The notes under the pieces are model-generated. The model saw only the letters and a list, made by a program, of their open reading frames with translations. It was not told where the DNA came from and searched no databases. The translations under genes were made by a program, and so were the position numbers. DNA of 64,000 nucleotides from Desulfotruncus arcticus DSM 17038 (GTDB lineage Bacteria > Bacillota > Desulfotomaculia > Desulfotomaculales > Desulfallaceae): positions 1-64,000 of the forward strand of contig NZ_FOOX01000013.1 in NCBI RefSeq assembly GCF_900113335.1. The letters run 5' to 3'. Positions 27,087 to 36,791 of this stretch are shown in pieces. Position 1 is the stretch's first letter; each line of letters begins with the position of its first letter.

Positions 27087-29312
27087 TCACGCCGGCTGGT
27101 ATTTGTAAACGAATCCGCTATAAGGCGGCAGTGTGAATTTAAAGGCACCGCCGTCCGTGGTTATGCTGTCGGGATCAAGCGGATCCTTATTTCCGGCGGG
27201 CGGCAGGTCGTTAATGTTTTGGATGTCGCCCAGCTTAACCCATTGCCCCGGGTCAAAATCAACATCCACGGGGACATCGTGTCCTTCAAAGTTCAACATC
27301 ACCAGCAGTTGTTCCGAAGGCCGGCCGCTGTTTATCTTCCAACCGACAACTCGTTGCCGCCCGCCCTTAATTTCGCTCATCCAGGGTCCCAGGAGCCAGC
27401 TAAATTTTCCTTCGTCGGCCGGGTTGTAGCCGCTGAGCCTGAGCGCATCGTACCTTTTGCGCAAATTGATCAGTCCCCTGGCCCACCAATAAAAATCGCT
27501 GGTTTGCCCGGAATACTTGGCCCAGTTGACATTGATCCGGTTCCTTTCCCTTTCAATGCCATATTCCTGCCCCATATAAATCATTGGCTGCCCCAGGGAC
27601 AGCATGGTGGTCATTAACCCGAGGCGGGCTTTTCTGTCCTTGATTTTGGGGTCCTGCAAATGTTGGCCGCCGGTAGCCACCTCAAACTGCACGCTGTTTT
27701 CGTCGTGGCTTTCACAAAAGTTCACCACATTGTTGGTATGGGCGGCAAAGCTGTCTTTGCTGAAATAAATCATGGTTTCCATGTTCCTGGTGCTGTTGTC
27801 CGCCCCTTCAAAGGTCCCCTCGCGCAGCAGGGCCTTTACTTTGTCGTGAAATATATTGGACCACTGGGCAAAACCGTTATATCCCTCCAGGTTCAGGTCC
27901 TGTTCGTTGGGCAAATTTTCGGCAATAAGGATCACGTCGGGCTTGAAGCCCTTGTCTTTCAGTTCATGGGCCAGGCGGTGCAAAAGCTTATGGTTCAAAA
28001 AATAACTGTGGGTGGCGTCAAAGCGAAACCCGTCAATATGATACTCCCTGATAAACAGTTTGCAGGAGTCGATCAGCATATTATCAACTTCGTCTTTGCC
28101 CGTGGCTACCTTGTTGCCCCACATGGTTTTGCCGGCAAAAAAGAAACCTCCGTCACCGGACCCGTCGTCGATGAGATCCCACAGGGGGTTGAAAATATTT
28201 GAGGTGTGGTTGAATACTTGATCCATCAGCACGGCTAGCCCGTGTTTGTGGGCTTCATCGACCATTTCCCTGAAGTCGTCAGGCGTTCCAAAGTCTTTTT
28301 CCACGGCCATAAAGGTGCAGGGTTCATAGCCCAGTCCCTTCTTTATTGGCACCTCTGCCGTGGGCATCAGCGCCAGAGCGGTTACACCCAATTTATTAAA
28401 GTAGCCTTTTTTAATTCTATGGGTCACTCCTTTAAAGGTGCCCTGAATGTGGTCGGGGATTTCGGGGTCATTGTCGGTAAAACCATAAATGTTTAGTTCG
28501 TAGAGTATCAGATCTTTGACATCGGGAGTTTGCCAATCCCGGTCGCTCCACTTAAATGCTGTGGGGTCGACGATAACGGCGTTGCGGTTTTTATAATCAT
28601 CGCTGTAAAGCCTGGTGTAGGGGTCCACCACATAGCGCTCGTTTTCCACCGCGCCGCCCTGAAGGTAAAACTTATATTCTATGGGTTGGCTTGTATCCGG
28701 TGTGATCCTGACCAGCCAGATATTGGGCTGGTAATAATAGCCCTGATGCAGTTCCATGGGGATAAACAGATCTTCCCGGGGTGAGGGATGCCCGGGGGAC
28801 TGCCAGTCGTTGAAACTGCCCGCAAGATATACTCTGGCCGCATAAGGATGAAAAAAGCCGAATAAGACGGAGCCGTCGGTTAAAAGGTTGGCGCCCAGCA
28901 TAGACGGAATACCCAGGCCGGAAACATCGGTGGTGGGAAAATAAAAATTTTCTTGGGGCACAAGATGGCTGATTTGCCGGTAATAGTCCTTAATATTGCC
29001 TTTGGGGCGGGCCGGCAGGACATTATAGATATTATGTCTGTCCGCCATAGACCAGATTTCATTTCCCAGGTGCAGGTGATAAGATCTGTTGAATTTTTGA
29101 TCTTCCCAGGGGACATCTTCCCCTTTGCCGTCCTTAAAAATAAAATTGAAGCCGCTGCGGTTAAAGGATAGGTCGTAGTAAACACCGAAATCATCTTTGC
29201 CGCCGGGTTCAACTTCTCTTTCCAAAGTTGCCCCGTCGCTTACCCATACCCACATAACCGGGTCTAAAAAGCCGTTCTGGTTGTCATAATGAATCCTTGC
29301 CTTATGGCGCAT
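27087..29312 (-). CDS. GH13 glucan branching enzyme-like protein with CBM48
   Basis: About 741 aa from ATG 29312 ('MRHKARIHYDNQNGF', 'aggagg' 10 bases upstream); the frame reaches back to 29378 without a ribosome-binding site. The first ~170 residues are a carbohydrate-binding or starch-domain region. A CBM48 domain follows ('LFGFFHPYAARVYLAGSFNDW') and then the GH13 barrel. Catalytic motifs are 'MDQVFNHT', nucleophile Asp in 'DGFRFDATHS', acid/base Glu in 'LIAENLP', and Asp in 'CESHDENS'. The architecture is closest to 1,4-alpha-glucan branching or debranching enzymes; the exact specificity cannot be fixed. Located beside treT and treZ, it likely shapes the glucan that feeds the TreY/TreZ route. 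Confidence 0.82.
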   Translation of the reverse strand: MRHKARIHYDNQNGFLDPVMWVWVSDGATLEREVEPGGKDDFGVYYDLSFNRSGFNFIFKDGKGEDVPWEDQKFNRSYHLHLGNEIWSMADRHNIYNVLPARPKGNIKDYYRQISHLVPQENFYFPTTDVSGLGIPSMLGANLLTDGSVLFGFFHPYAARVYLAGSFNDWQSPGHPSPREDLFIPMELHQGYYYQPNIWLVRITPDTSQPIEYKFYLQGGAVENERYVVDPYTRLYSDDYKNRNAVIVDPTAFKWSDRDWQTPDVKDLILYELNIYGFTDNDPEIPDHIQGTFKGVTHRIKKGYFNKLGVTALALMPTAEVPIKKGLGYEPCTFMAVEKDFGTPDDFREMVDEAHKHGLAVLMDQVFNHTSNIFNPLWDLIDDGSGDGGFFFAGKTMWGNKVATGKDEVDNMLIDSCKLFIREYHIDGFRFDATHSYFLNHKLLHRLAHELKDKGFKPDVILIAENLPNEQDLNLEGYNGFAQWSNIFHDKVKALLREGTFEGADNSTRNMETMIYFSKDSFAAHTNNVVNFCESHDENSVQFEVATGGQHLQDPKIKDRKARLGLMTTMLSLGQPMIYMGQEYGIERERNRINVNWAKYSGQTSDFYWWARGLINLRKRYDALRLSGYNPADEGKFSWLLGPWMSEIKGGRQRVVGWKINSGRPSEQLLVMLNFEGHDVPVDVDFDPGQWVKLGDIQNINDLPPAGNKDPLDPDSITTDGGAFKFTLPPYSGFVYKYQPA

Positions 29313-29471
29313 AAACTTTAAGCCTCCTAAAAAATCAAGATATGAGTTATTTTTTGCTTCATCGGTTACTTTATGCAAAGTTTAGGTAACTATACAGGAG
29401 TCAGTATCTTTCCCCGCCGCATACAATAATTTAAACATTGTATCCCGGCGCTTAAAGGGGAGTGATTAGAC

Positions 29472-30773
29472 ATGGCCCATAAGGGTAGTCCGGTTATACT
29501 GGCGGCCAATGTGCAGGACCGGCTTATTTATGCGGCCGGCAATAGACTTTTAAACCTGCAAAACCAGGCGGTTTTGGAGTTAAAAGGGAGATTAAATGAA
29601 AAAAGGCTGGCAAGGGCGGTGAGGCTTTCAATTGATGCCGAACCAATACTGGGCAGCCGTTTTATAGAAAAAATAAACCGTTCTTACTGGCAGCGGTTTG
29701 GTGATCCGGACAGTGTGGAATGGCTGGCACTGGAAAAAACAGTGGATAAGCAAAAAGCAGTTTACCGGTTTTTAACGACTCCGTTGAACAAAAATGAGCG
29801 GCAAATTAAGATAAGATTAATTCGCTCCAGGGAAAATGATACGCTGTGTGTCAAAATAAGCCATGCTTGCTGCGATGGCGGCGGCCTCAAGGCCTATCAG
29901 CAAATTCTGGCTAAAATTTACACTCAGCTTGATCATTATGAAAAAAATGTACTGGAAGCAAACGGAGGAAAAAGGTATGATCAAAACGCGCTTCTTCAAA
30001 ATTGGGGAGTAATTAATTTAATAAAAGCCTGGGTACCCGGGATGGGTACACTGCAACCCACCTGGTCCTTTTCTTTTTGCCCCGGTGAACCAGAGGAACT
30101 GCAAATTGCCATCCGCAGGCTGTCCGGCAAAAATGTTGAGGAACTCTCTGCCTATGCCCAAAAAAGAGGGGCATCTATGAACGATTTGCTGCTGACAGCT
30201 TTTTACAGGGCCTTGTTTGAATTAACCAATTCACCACCTGGAAAACCGAGGGAGATTTTAATCACGGTGGATTTGCGCCGTTATTTACAAAAGGTTCAGG
30301 CCACTGCCGTCAATAATTTATCCAGCGCGGTGGCTGCCAGGATTCCCAGGGTGATTGGAGAGCCTTTTGAAAAAACCCTGGCCAGGGTTTCTGCCATAAT
30401 GGCAGAAATAAAAAGAAAACAGCCCGGTATGCACGTGGCTGCCGTTTTTGGATTGTTATCGCTGCTTGGCTACGCACAATCTCTAAATGTCGTAACCGGC
30501 ATAAAAAAATGGATGATGCAAACCGGCAAGAGTTCACCAATACTGTCCAATGTCGGGAATATCAGCCCGTCAACCATTTGGTTCGGTAAAATACCTGTTG
30601 TCGATGCTTATCAGGTCAGTCCTGCCATTTACGCCCCCGGATTTATGTTGGGGGTTTGTGCCTACAATAACCGGTTGACCTTGACCGTCAGTTATTACAA
30701 ACCCGGCACGCCACAGGAAAAAGTTGAGCAATTTCTTGGAATGATGCTGCAGGAACTTAAATCGTGCAAATAG
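29472..30773 (+). CDS. Condensation-domain-like acyltransferase
   Basis: 433 aa. 'KISHACCDGGGLKAYQQI' is the HxxxDG catalytic motif of the condensation/acyltransferase superfamily (NRPS condensation domains, PapA, alcohol acyltransferases). 'ILITVDLRRYL' followed by 'NNLSSAVAARIP' matches the second part of the fold. No adenylation or carrier domain is nearby, so it is a stand-alone enzyme, perhaps acylating a sugar or lipid. ATG 29472 has 'aaagggga' upstream. It is divergent from the GH13 gene. Its neighbourhood (trehalose genes) raises the possibility of acylated trehalose, but this is only suggested by position. Confidence 0.68.
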   Translation: MAHKGSPVILAANVQDRLIYAAGNRLLNLQNQAVLELKGRLNEKRLARAVRLSIDAEPILGSRFIEKINRSYWQRFGDPDSVEWLALEKTVDKQKAVYRFLTTPLNKNERQIKIRLIRSRENDTLCVKISHACCDGGGLKAYQQILAKIYTQLDHYEKNVLEANGGKRYDQNALLQNWGVINLIKAWVPGMGTLQPTWSFSFCPGEPEELQIAIRRLSGKNVEELSAYAQKRGASMNDLLLTAFYRALFELTNSPPGKPREILITVDLRRYLQKVQATAVNNLSSAVAARIPRVIGEPFEKTLARVSAIMAEIKRKQPGMHVAAVFGLLSLLGYAQSLNVVTGIKKWMMQTGKSSPILSNVGNISPSTIWFGKIPVVDAYQVSPAIYAPGFMLGVCAYNNRLTLTVSYYKPGTPQEKVEQFLGMMLQELKSCK

Positions 30774-31738
<965 letters not shown>

Positions 31739-31930
31739 TTTTTTTGCCCCATCACTAAATTATTGTTAGTTAGAGCCAAGTCTTTTAGCTTCTATAGCCA
31801 TATGATATGATTTTTGGCAAAAATTTGTGAATTTGCCGGCTAAACCGAACGTAATTTCATTTTGGGGCATAATATAATATTATTTGATACCGCTCATCCA
31901 TAAACCACTTATAGTAAAGAAGGTGATAAA

Positions 31931-32563
31931 ATAATTAAACATGTTATTTTTGATTTTGACGGAACTATTGTTGATTCAAGATACCTGGCCATTGAAGCAA
32001 TTAATAAATTAGCTAAAAAATATAATTTTCAATCCATCAAAGAAGAGGAATTAGAAGACCTGCGCACATTATCATTAATAGGCAGATGCAAAAAAATAAA
32101 TCTTCCTATTTTCAAAATTCCGTTTATTTTATTTGAATTAAATCAACTGTATGGTAAATCAATTATTTCTTTGCGGATATATGAGGGGTTAAAGACTGTA
32201 CTGGGGGAACTTAAAAAGGCCGGTTTAAAAATCAGTATAGTGTCTTCAAATTCTATTGAAAACATAAATGAATTCTTAAAAAATAGTGAGATCAATGTCT
32301 TTGACAACGTTTATTCGTCGGGTAGTTTTTTTAATAAAGACAGGGCCATAGCACACCTGATGAGAAAATACAATTTAAATAGCCGAGAAGTCATTTACAT
32401 TGGTGATGAAATTAGGGATATCATCGCCTGTAAAAAGAGCAGTGTCCGGATAATTGCTGTTTCATGGGGCTATGATTCCAAGGAATTGCTGGAAAAAGCC
32501 AATCCTGATTATCTTGTTGACAGCCCGGCACAAATTATTGAACTGATCAAAGCGAAAATATAG
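31931..32563 (+). CDS. HAD-superfamily hydrolase with non-canonical start codon
   Basis: About 210 aa of the phosphoglycolate phosphatase-like HAD type. The first motif 'VIFDFDGTIVDS' is encoded from 31943, 'ISIVSSNS' holds motif II, and 'YIGDEIRDIIACKKS' is motif IV. From the in-frame stop at 31901 to the motif there is no ATG, GTG or TTG. 'agaaggtg' (31918-31925) is placed for initiation at ATA 31931 or ATT 31934. The only conventional start (TTG 32171) would remove the catalytic aspartates. Either AUU/AUA initiation is used, as in infC, or there is a sequence error. Substrate unknown; cytoplasmic. Confidence 0.78.
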   Translation: MIKHVIFDFDGTIVDSRYLAIEAINKLAKKYNFQSIKEEELEDLRTLSLIGRCKKINLPIFKIPFILFELNQLYGKSIISLRIYEGLKTVLGELKKAGLKISIVSSNSIENINEFLKNSEINVFDNVYSSGSFFNKDRAIAHLMRKYNLNSREVIYIGDEIRDIIACKKSSVRIIAVSWGYDSKELLEKANPDYLVDSPAQIIELIKAKI

Positions 32564-32583
32564 CTTTACGATTTTATGCTGTA

Positions 32584-32621
32584 ACGCGCGCTTAATTGTA
32601 GCTGATTAAGCGCGCGTTTTT
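32584..32621 (+). terminator. Terminator of the HAD gene
   Basis: A perfect stem (acgcgcgcttaat / attaagcgcgcgt) with a T-run. Confidence 0.85.
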
Positions 32622-32680
32622 CATCAATTTCCGGCAGAAGACATTCGTAGCCGCGCGGTACCGGTAATTCCTTTTCTCAT

Positions 32681-32745
32681 AATTCCTCCTTTCTCTTAAA
32701 ATTTTTTGTATTATTATTAAAAAATTTTAAGAGAAAGGAGGAATT
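32681..32745. repeat. Perfect 27-bp inverted repeat upstream of the YheO-type regulator
   Basis: Left arm 32681-32707 and right arm 32719-32745 are perfectly complementary over 27 bases with an 11-base loop. The right arm contains 'aaaggagg', a ribosome-binding-site-like sequence. It sits 50 bases before the regulator start. It could be a bidirectional terminator, an operator or an insertion-element end. Confidence 0.8.
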
Positions 32746-32795
32746 TGTTTTAAGGTGTTGAATTTAATGACACAAGGGGGGTAAATTGTTAAAGA

Positions 32796-33482
32796 ATGTC
32801 AGATAACAGTTTGGTTAATAATCACAATGAAAAATTAAATGATGAAATATTAAAGACTTTGTTTCCAATAGCGGATAGTATCGCTGAATCATTTGGAAAA
32901 TTTTGCGAAGTAGTGATTCACGATTTGCGTAAACCGGAGGCTTCAATACTACATATTGCCGGTGATATCACTCGCCGTTCCGTTGGAGCTCCGGTAACAA
33001 ATATTGTTCTTGAAAATTTAAGAAAGTATGGCAATCGTTGTCCTGATTTAATCGGGTATAAGACTGTTACTAAAGACGGCATTATTATGAAGTCGTCGAC
33101 TATTTATATACGGAATAAGAATGTGATTATTGGCGCTCTATGTATTAATATCGATATTACCTTATTTTTGAACTTTAACATGCTCATGGAACAATTCATA
33201 TCTTTTAATAACCAGGATGCACTATGTGAAAATAATGAATTATTTGTTTCAGACGTTACGGAAATATTGGATACTTTAATTGAACAGGAAATAAAATCCA
33301 TTGGATTACCAGTTTTGTCAATGCAAAGGGAAGATAAGATAAAAATTGTCAGTGCTTTGGATCTTAAAGGTGTTTTTTTAATTAAAGGTGCGGTAGATAA
33401 GGTAGCATCTGTATTGGGCGTTTCCAGGTATACGATTTATAACTATATAGATCAGGATCGTTCCAATAGGAAGAATATATAA
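32796..33482 (+). CDS. YheO-like transcriptional regulator (PAS_6 + HTH)
   Basis: 228 aa. The N-terminal YheO-type PAS domain (about 20-135) is recognised by 'GKFCEVVIHDLRKPEASILHI' and 'DGIIMKSSTIYIRNKNVIIG'. The C-terminal DNA-binding domain has 'GVFLIKGAVDKVASVLGVSR' followed by 'YTIYNYID'. Members such as DauR control D-amino-acid catabolism in Pseudomonas. Here it leads a set with RidA, D-cysteine desulfhydrase and NhaC, all on the + strand with short gaps (26, 61 and 116 bases), so it is probably the local regulator. 'aaggggggt' lies somewhat far (~13 bases) from ATG 32796. AT-rich, as is its HAD neighbour. Confidence 0.85.
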   Translation: MSDNSLVNNHNEKLNDEILKTLFPIADSIAESFGKFCEVVIHDLRKPEASILHIAGDITRRSVGAPVTNIVLENLRKYGNRCPDLIGYKTVTKDGIIMKSSTIYIRNKNVIIGALCINIDITLFLNFNMLMEQFISFNNQDALCENNELFVSDVTEILDTLIEQEIKSIGLPVLSMQREDKIKIVSALDLKGVFLIKGAVDKVASVLGVSRYTIYNYIDQDRSNRKNI

Positions 33483-33508
33483 TCTTATATCTAAAGAAGG
33501 AGATTACT

Positions 33509-33901
33509 ATGAAAAAATGCATTAATTCTGAATTGGCGCCAAAAGCAATAGGTCCTTATTCACATGCAAACAGTTTGGGTCCATTTTTATTTATTTCGGG
33601 CCAGTTACCCGCAAGTCCGGTTAATGGTGAGATTACGGTTGGTGATTTAAAAGCGCAAACGCATCAGGTGCTTAAAAATCTTAAAAATGTTTTGGAAAGT
33701 GCCGGTAGCAGCTTGGAAAAGGTGCTCAAAACCACGGTTTTTATTAAAGATATTAGTAAGTTCAACGAGTTTAATGAAGTTTACCAAACGTATTTTTCAA
33801 CCCAATTTCCAGCTAGATCTACAGTGGAGGTTGCAAAATTACCAAAAGATGCGGAGGTGGAAATTGAAGCAATAGCTTATTTGGACCACGGTGTTCAATG
33901 A
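33509..33901 (+). CDS. ridA: RidA-family enamine/imine deaminase
   Basis: 130 aa, full length. RidA hydrolyses reactive enamine/imine intermediates such as 2-aminoacrylate released by PLP enzymes. 'APKAIGPYSHAN', 'LFISGQLPASP', 'VLKTTVFIKDISKFNEFNEVY' and 'PARSTVEVAKLPKDAEVEIEAIA' are present, including the arginine that binds the carboxylate. ATG 33509 follows 'agaaggaga'. Placement directly before D-cysteine desulfhydrase, which forms 2-aminoacrylate, gives it an obvious job. Confidence 0.94.
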   Translation: MKKCINSELAPKAIGPYSHANSLGPFLFISGQLPASPVNGEITVGDLKAQTHQVLKNLKNVLESAGSSLEKVLKTTVFIKDISKFNEFNEVYQTYFSTQFPARSTVEVAKLPKDAEVEIEAIAYLDHGVQ

Positions 33902-33962
33902 GAGTACGTGGTAAGGCGGTTTTGTTCGTTGTAAAAAAGTATTAAGAAAAGGGGTATAACAC

Positions 33963-34961
33963 GTGAATTTAGCAAAATTTCCTCGTAGACGCTATACTGA
34001 AGGACAAACTCCAATTGAGTTTTTACCGAACTTTACAAAACAACTCGGCGGTCCCCAAATTTATGTAAAAAGAGATGACCTTTTAGGTTTAACCTCGGGT
34101 GGCAACAAGGCAAGAAAACTTGAATTCCTCGTTGCTGACGCTTTAGCAAAGGGAGCGGATACACTTATAACCTGTGGGGCTGTGCAGTCAAACCATTGCC
34201 GGTTGACCCTGTCTGCAGCTGTAAAAGAAGGTTTAAAATGCAGGCTTGTTCTGGAAGAACGGGTTAAAGGCAGTTATAACCCTGATGCGAGCGGCAACAA
34301 CTTCCTTTTTCGCTTGCTTGGAGTGGAAAAGACATATGTTGCCCCGGGGGGTTCCAACATGATGGCTGAAATGCAAAAAGTAGCTGACGAGTTAACTGCT
34401 GAGGGCAGAAAGGGCTATATTATTCCCGGCGGTGGTTCCAATGAAATTGGTTCTACCGGATACGTCGCGTGCGCTCAAGAAATTTTATCCCAAACCTTTG
34501 ATAAAGGAATTGATTTTCAATATGTTATCTGTCCAAGTGGCAGCGCCGGAACGCAAGCCGGTTTGGTTACAGGGTTTTATGGAGAGAACAGTAATATCCC
34601 GGTACTGGGTATAAATGTCAGCCGCAAAAAAGATGTTCAGGAAGAGATTGTTTACGATCTTGTAAAAAGAGTGGCAAGACATGTTGGAATTAAAGGTGAA
34701 GTTCCACGAGAAGAAATTGTCTGCTTTGATGGGTATGTTGGACCTGGTTATTCGATTCCAACTCCGGAAATGGCCGAAGCAGTTAGATTGTTGGCGCGAA
34801 CGGAAGGAATTCCTCTTGATCCGGTATATTCGGGTAAAGCGATGGCGGGTTTGATAGACCTTGTTCGCAAAGGTCGCTTTAAGAAAGAGGATAATATTCT
34901 TTTTGTGCATACAGGCGGTTCGCCGGCCCTTTATGCATACATCCCGCATATTCTTGATTAG
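33963..34961 (+). CDS. dcyD: D-cysteine desulfhydrase
   Basis: 332 aa fold-type II PLP enzyme of the ACC deaminase/D-cysteine desulfhydrase family. It converts D-cysteine to pyruvate, sulfide and ammonia via 2-aminoacrylate. The PLP lysine is near residue 51 in 'LTSGGNKARKLEF'. 'GAVQSNHCRLT', 'YIIPGGGSNEIGSTGYV' and the phosphate-binding 'CPSGSAGTQAGL' follow. The start is GTG 33963 with 'aaaagggg' upstream. It works with RidA just before it; NhaC after it may restore ions or carry the substrate. ACC deaminase activity cannot be fully excluded from sequence alone. Confidence 0.88.
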   Translation: MNLAKFPRRRYTEGQTPIEFLPNFTKQLGGPQIYVKRDDLLGLTSGGNKARKLEFLVADALAKGADTLITCGAVQSNHCRLTLSAAVKEGLKCRLVLEERVKGSYNPDASGNNFLFRLLGVEKTYVAPGGSNMMAEMQKVADELTAEGRKGYIIPGGGSNEIGSTGYVACAQEILSQTFDKGIDFQYVICPSGSAGTQAGLVTGFYGENSNIPVLGINVSRKKDVQEEIVYDLVKRVARHVGIKGEVPREEIVCFDGYVGPGYSIPTPEMAEAVRLLARTEGIPLDPVYSGKAMAGLIDLVRKGRFKKEDNILFVHTGGSPALYAYIPHILD

Positions 34962-35077
34962 TTGTCCAAAGATAAAAAAATACACCTATGGGCTGAATCC
35001 AGAGGTGCAAAACAATTTAAATTATCTAAGGTATTTTACCACTTTTGACTAATTTAGCCAAGGGGGAGATTGCTGTT

Positions 35078-36517
35078 GTGGATAACAAAAATCTAAATAT
35101 TCCACAAAAACCTGTTGTAGAAATGTTTGGAGGCTTTCTTGGTGGTTTACTACCGCTCATTATACTTGTAGGTATTTTAATTTGGCTCTCGGTAGCGGGT
35201 AGGGGCGGAACAATGCCTTTTTGGGCTGCGGGCTGGTTGGCCATTGTCGTTGGTCTGTTTATGGCAAAAAATAAAAGTGAGTATTCAAAATGTATCATTC
35301 GTGGATTAGGTGATAAGAATGGTTCTGTTATTATTGCGTGCTGGATTTTAGCGGGCGTTTTCGGTAAATTAATGGTAGCGGGCGGGCTTGTTGACGGATT
35401 ATTATGGTTTGGCATAGAAGCCGGCACGCAAGGCGTGATATTTACTGTAATATCGTTTTTGTCAGCCATGCTTTTTGCCTTGGGTACGGGAACAAGTACA
35501 GGTACGGTAATATCCCTTGTACCGGTGCTATATCCCGCAGGGGTGTTTTTAGGGGCTGATCCTACCATGTTGGGGTTGGCTATTTTATCCGGCGCAGCAT
35601 TCGGGGATAACTTGGCTCCAATTTCTGATACCACTATTGTTTCTGCATATACACAAGGTGCTGAAATGAGGGATGTCGTTAGAAGCCGTTTCCCGCTTTC
35701 AATTACAGCCGCTTTCCTTACGGTAGTTGTTCTTTTAATTGCCGGAGGCGGTGGAGAGACCAAATCGCTGCCGGAAATACAGGCTCAAATGGATGCTGCG
35801 GGGTTATTGATGTTAATAAGTTTTGCTGTTGTTGTTATCAGCGCTTTACTTGGCAAGCACATAATTGAATCATTAGTGTACGGTAACTTGGCAGCTGTTA
35901 TACTTGGATTGATTAACGGACATTTAACGTTACAGAAAATATTTCACATTCCTACCGAAAGCGGTCAGTCCACCGGGTTAATTCAAGACGGTATATCAGG
36001 AGTGGTAGGAGCTATAATTTTTGCCCTACTGGTTCTTGCGGTTACGCAAGTGCTTGTTGAAAGCGGCGTTATGAATAGGGTTTTAAATTGGGCACAAAAA
36101 ACGATAGCTAGAACAGTAAGACAAGCAGAATTAACAATTATAGGAATTACTATCTTATTTTCCATCCCCATTGCGGCAAATGCTCCTGCGGAACTATTGG
36201 TTGGCCCCTCAATTGTTAAGCCGCTGGGTGAAAAATTTAACCTTGCTTCGGCTAGAAGGGCAAACCTTATGGATTGTGCCGTGTGCAGTTTGTTCTTTAC
36301 AATGCCCTGGCATATTGCTGTGGTAGTTTGGTATACCACTTTAACTACAGCGGCGGATGCATATGGTATATTTGCTCCTTCTATAACTTCAGCGTTTTAT
36401 AATCCATATTCATGGATGCTGCTTGGGGTTTTGTTATTCTCGGCGATAACTGGTTGGAACAGGAAATATGCGAATAATGACCTTAAGGCAACTACCAGTT
36501 TAAAAGAAAGTGTTTAA
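35078..36517 (+). CDS. nhaC: NhaC-family Na+/H+ antiporter or amino-acid exchanger
   Basis: About 479 aa with roughly 11-12 hydrophobic segments. NhaC signatures include 'GLLPLIILVGILIWLS', 'FALGTGTSTGTVISLVPVLY', 'GAAFGDNLAPISDTTIVSA' and 'NLMDCAVCSLFFTMPWH'. The start is GTG 35078, 9 bases after 'aaggggga'; the frame is open from 35045 without a ribosome-binding site. NhaC-fold proteins include sodium/proton antiporters and also malate/lactate and amino-acid exchangers, so in this operon uptake of a D-amino acid coupled to Na+ is possible. Plasma membrane. A terminator follows at 36621. Confidence 0.88.
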   Translation: MDNKNLNIPQKPVVEMFGGFLGGLLPLIILVGILIWLSVAGRGGTMPFWAAGWLAIVVGLFMAKNKSEYSKCIIRGLGDKNGSVIIACWILAGVFGKLMVAGGLVDGLLWFGIEAGTQGVIFTVISFLSAMLFALGTGTSTGTVISLVPVLYPAGVFLGADPTMLGLAILSGAAFGDNLAPISDTTIVSAYTQGAEMRDVVRSRFPLSITAAFLTVVVLLIAGGGGETKSLPEIQAQMDAAGLLMLISFAVVVISALLGKHIIESLVYGNLAAVILGLINGHLTLQKIFHIPTESGQSTGLIQDGISGVVGAIIFALLVLAVTQVLVESGVMNRVLNWAQKTIARTVRQAELTIIGITILFSIPIAANAPAELLVGPSIVKPLGEKFNLASARRANLMDCAVCSLFFTMPWHIAVVVWYTTLTTAADAYGIFAPSITSAFYNPYSWMLLGVLLFSAITGWNRKYANNDLKATTSLKESV

Positions 36518-36620
36518 TTATAATTAGTTTCTTTGAATGCTCATTCTTCAATAGTATTAAATATTAGACTGATTTATAATTCCACCGGCTAAAAACTAGA
36601 AAACATAAGTAATGAACAAG

Positions 36621-36656
36621 AATAACCCCGGTATAATGAACGCCAGGGTTATTTTT
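36621..36656 (+). terminator. Terminator after nhaC
   Basis: The stem aataaccc-c-gg / cc-a-gggttatt is followed by a T-run, about 100 bases after the nhaC stop. Confidence 0.75.
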
Positions 36657-36660
36657 GTAA

Positions 36661-36790
36661 TTATTCCAACAATTAGTTTCAGAAGTTCCATATAAAGATA
36701 AACAGATAGAATCAACTCCACGAACGGAAAGGAAACCTACCCCGGAAGGTTCTGACGAAGGCGAACAATAATCAGAGGTAGCTCCGTAGT
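36661..36790 (+). pseudogene. 3' remnant duplicate of the secreted protein gene at 44640
   Basis: This ~130-base stretch repeats the end of the gene at 44640-45665 and the first bases after it. It encodes 'LVSEVPYKDKQIESTPRTER' and ends 'GSDEGEQ', where the intact gene has 'LISEVPYKDIKVESTPRTER' and 'GSDEDEQ'. It has no start, is out of frame at its left end, and stops where the intact gene stops. It lies between nhaC and treY, about 9 kb from the source. It marks an old duplication or deletion. Confidence 0.88.
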
Positions 36791-36791
36791 G

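Noticed and set aside
32171-32563. A shorter HAD protein starting at TTG 32171
   Set aside because: The catalytic 'FDFDGT' motif lies upstream in the same frame, so the longer gene is preferred.
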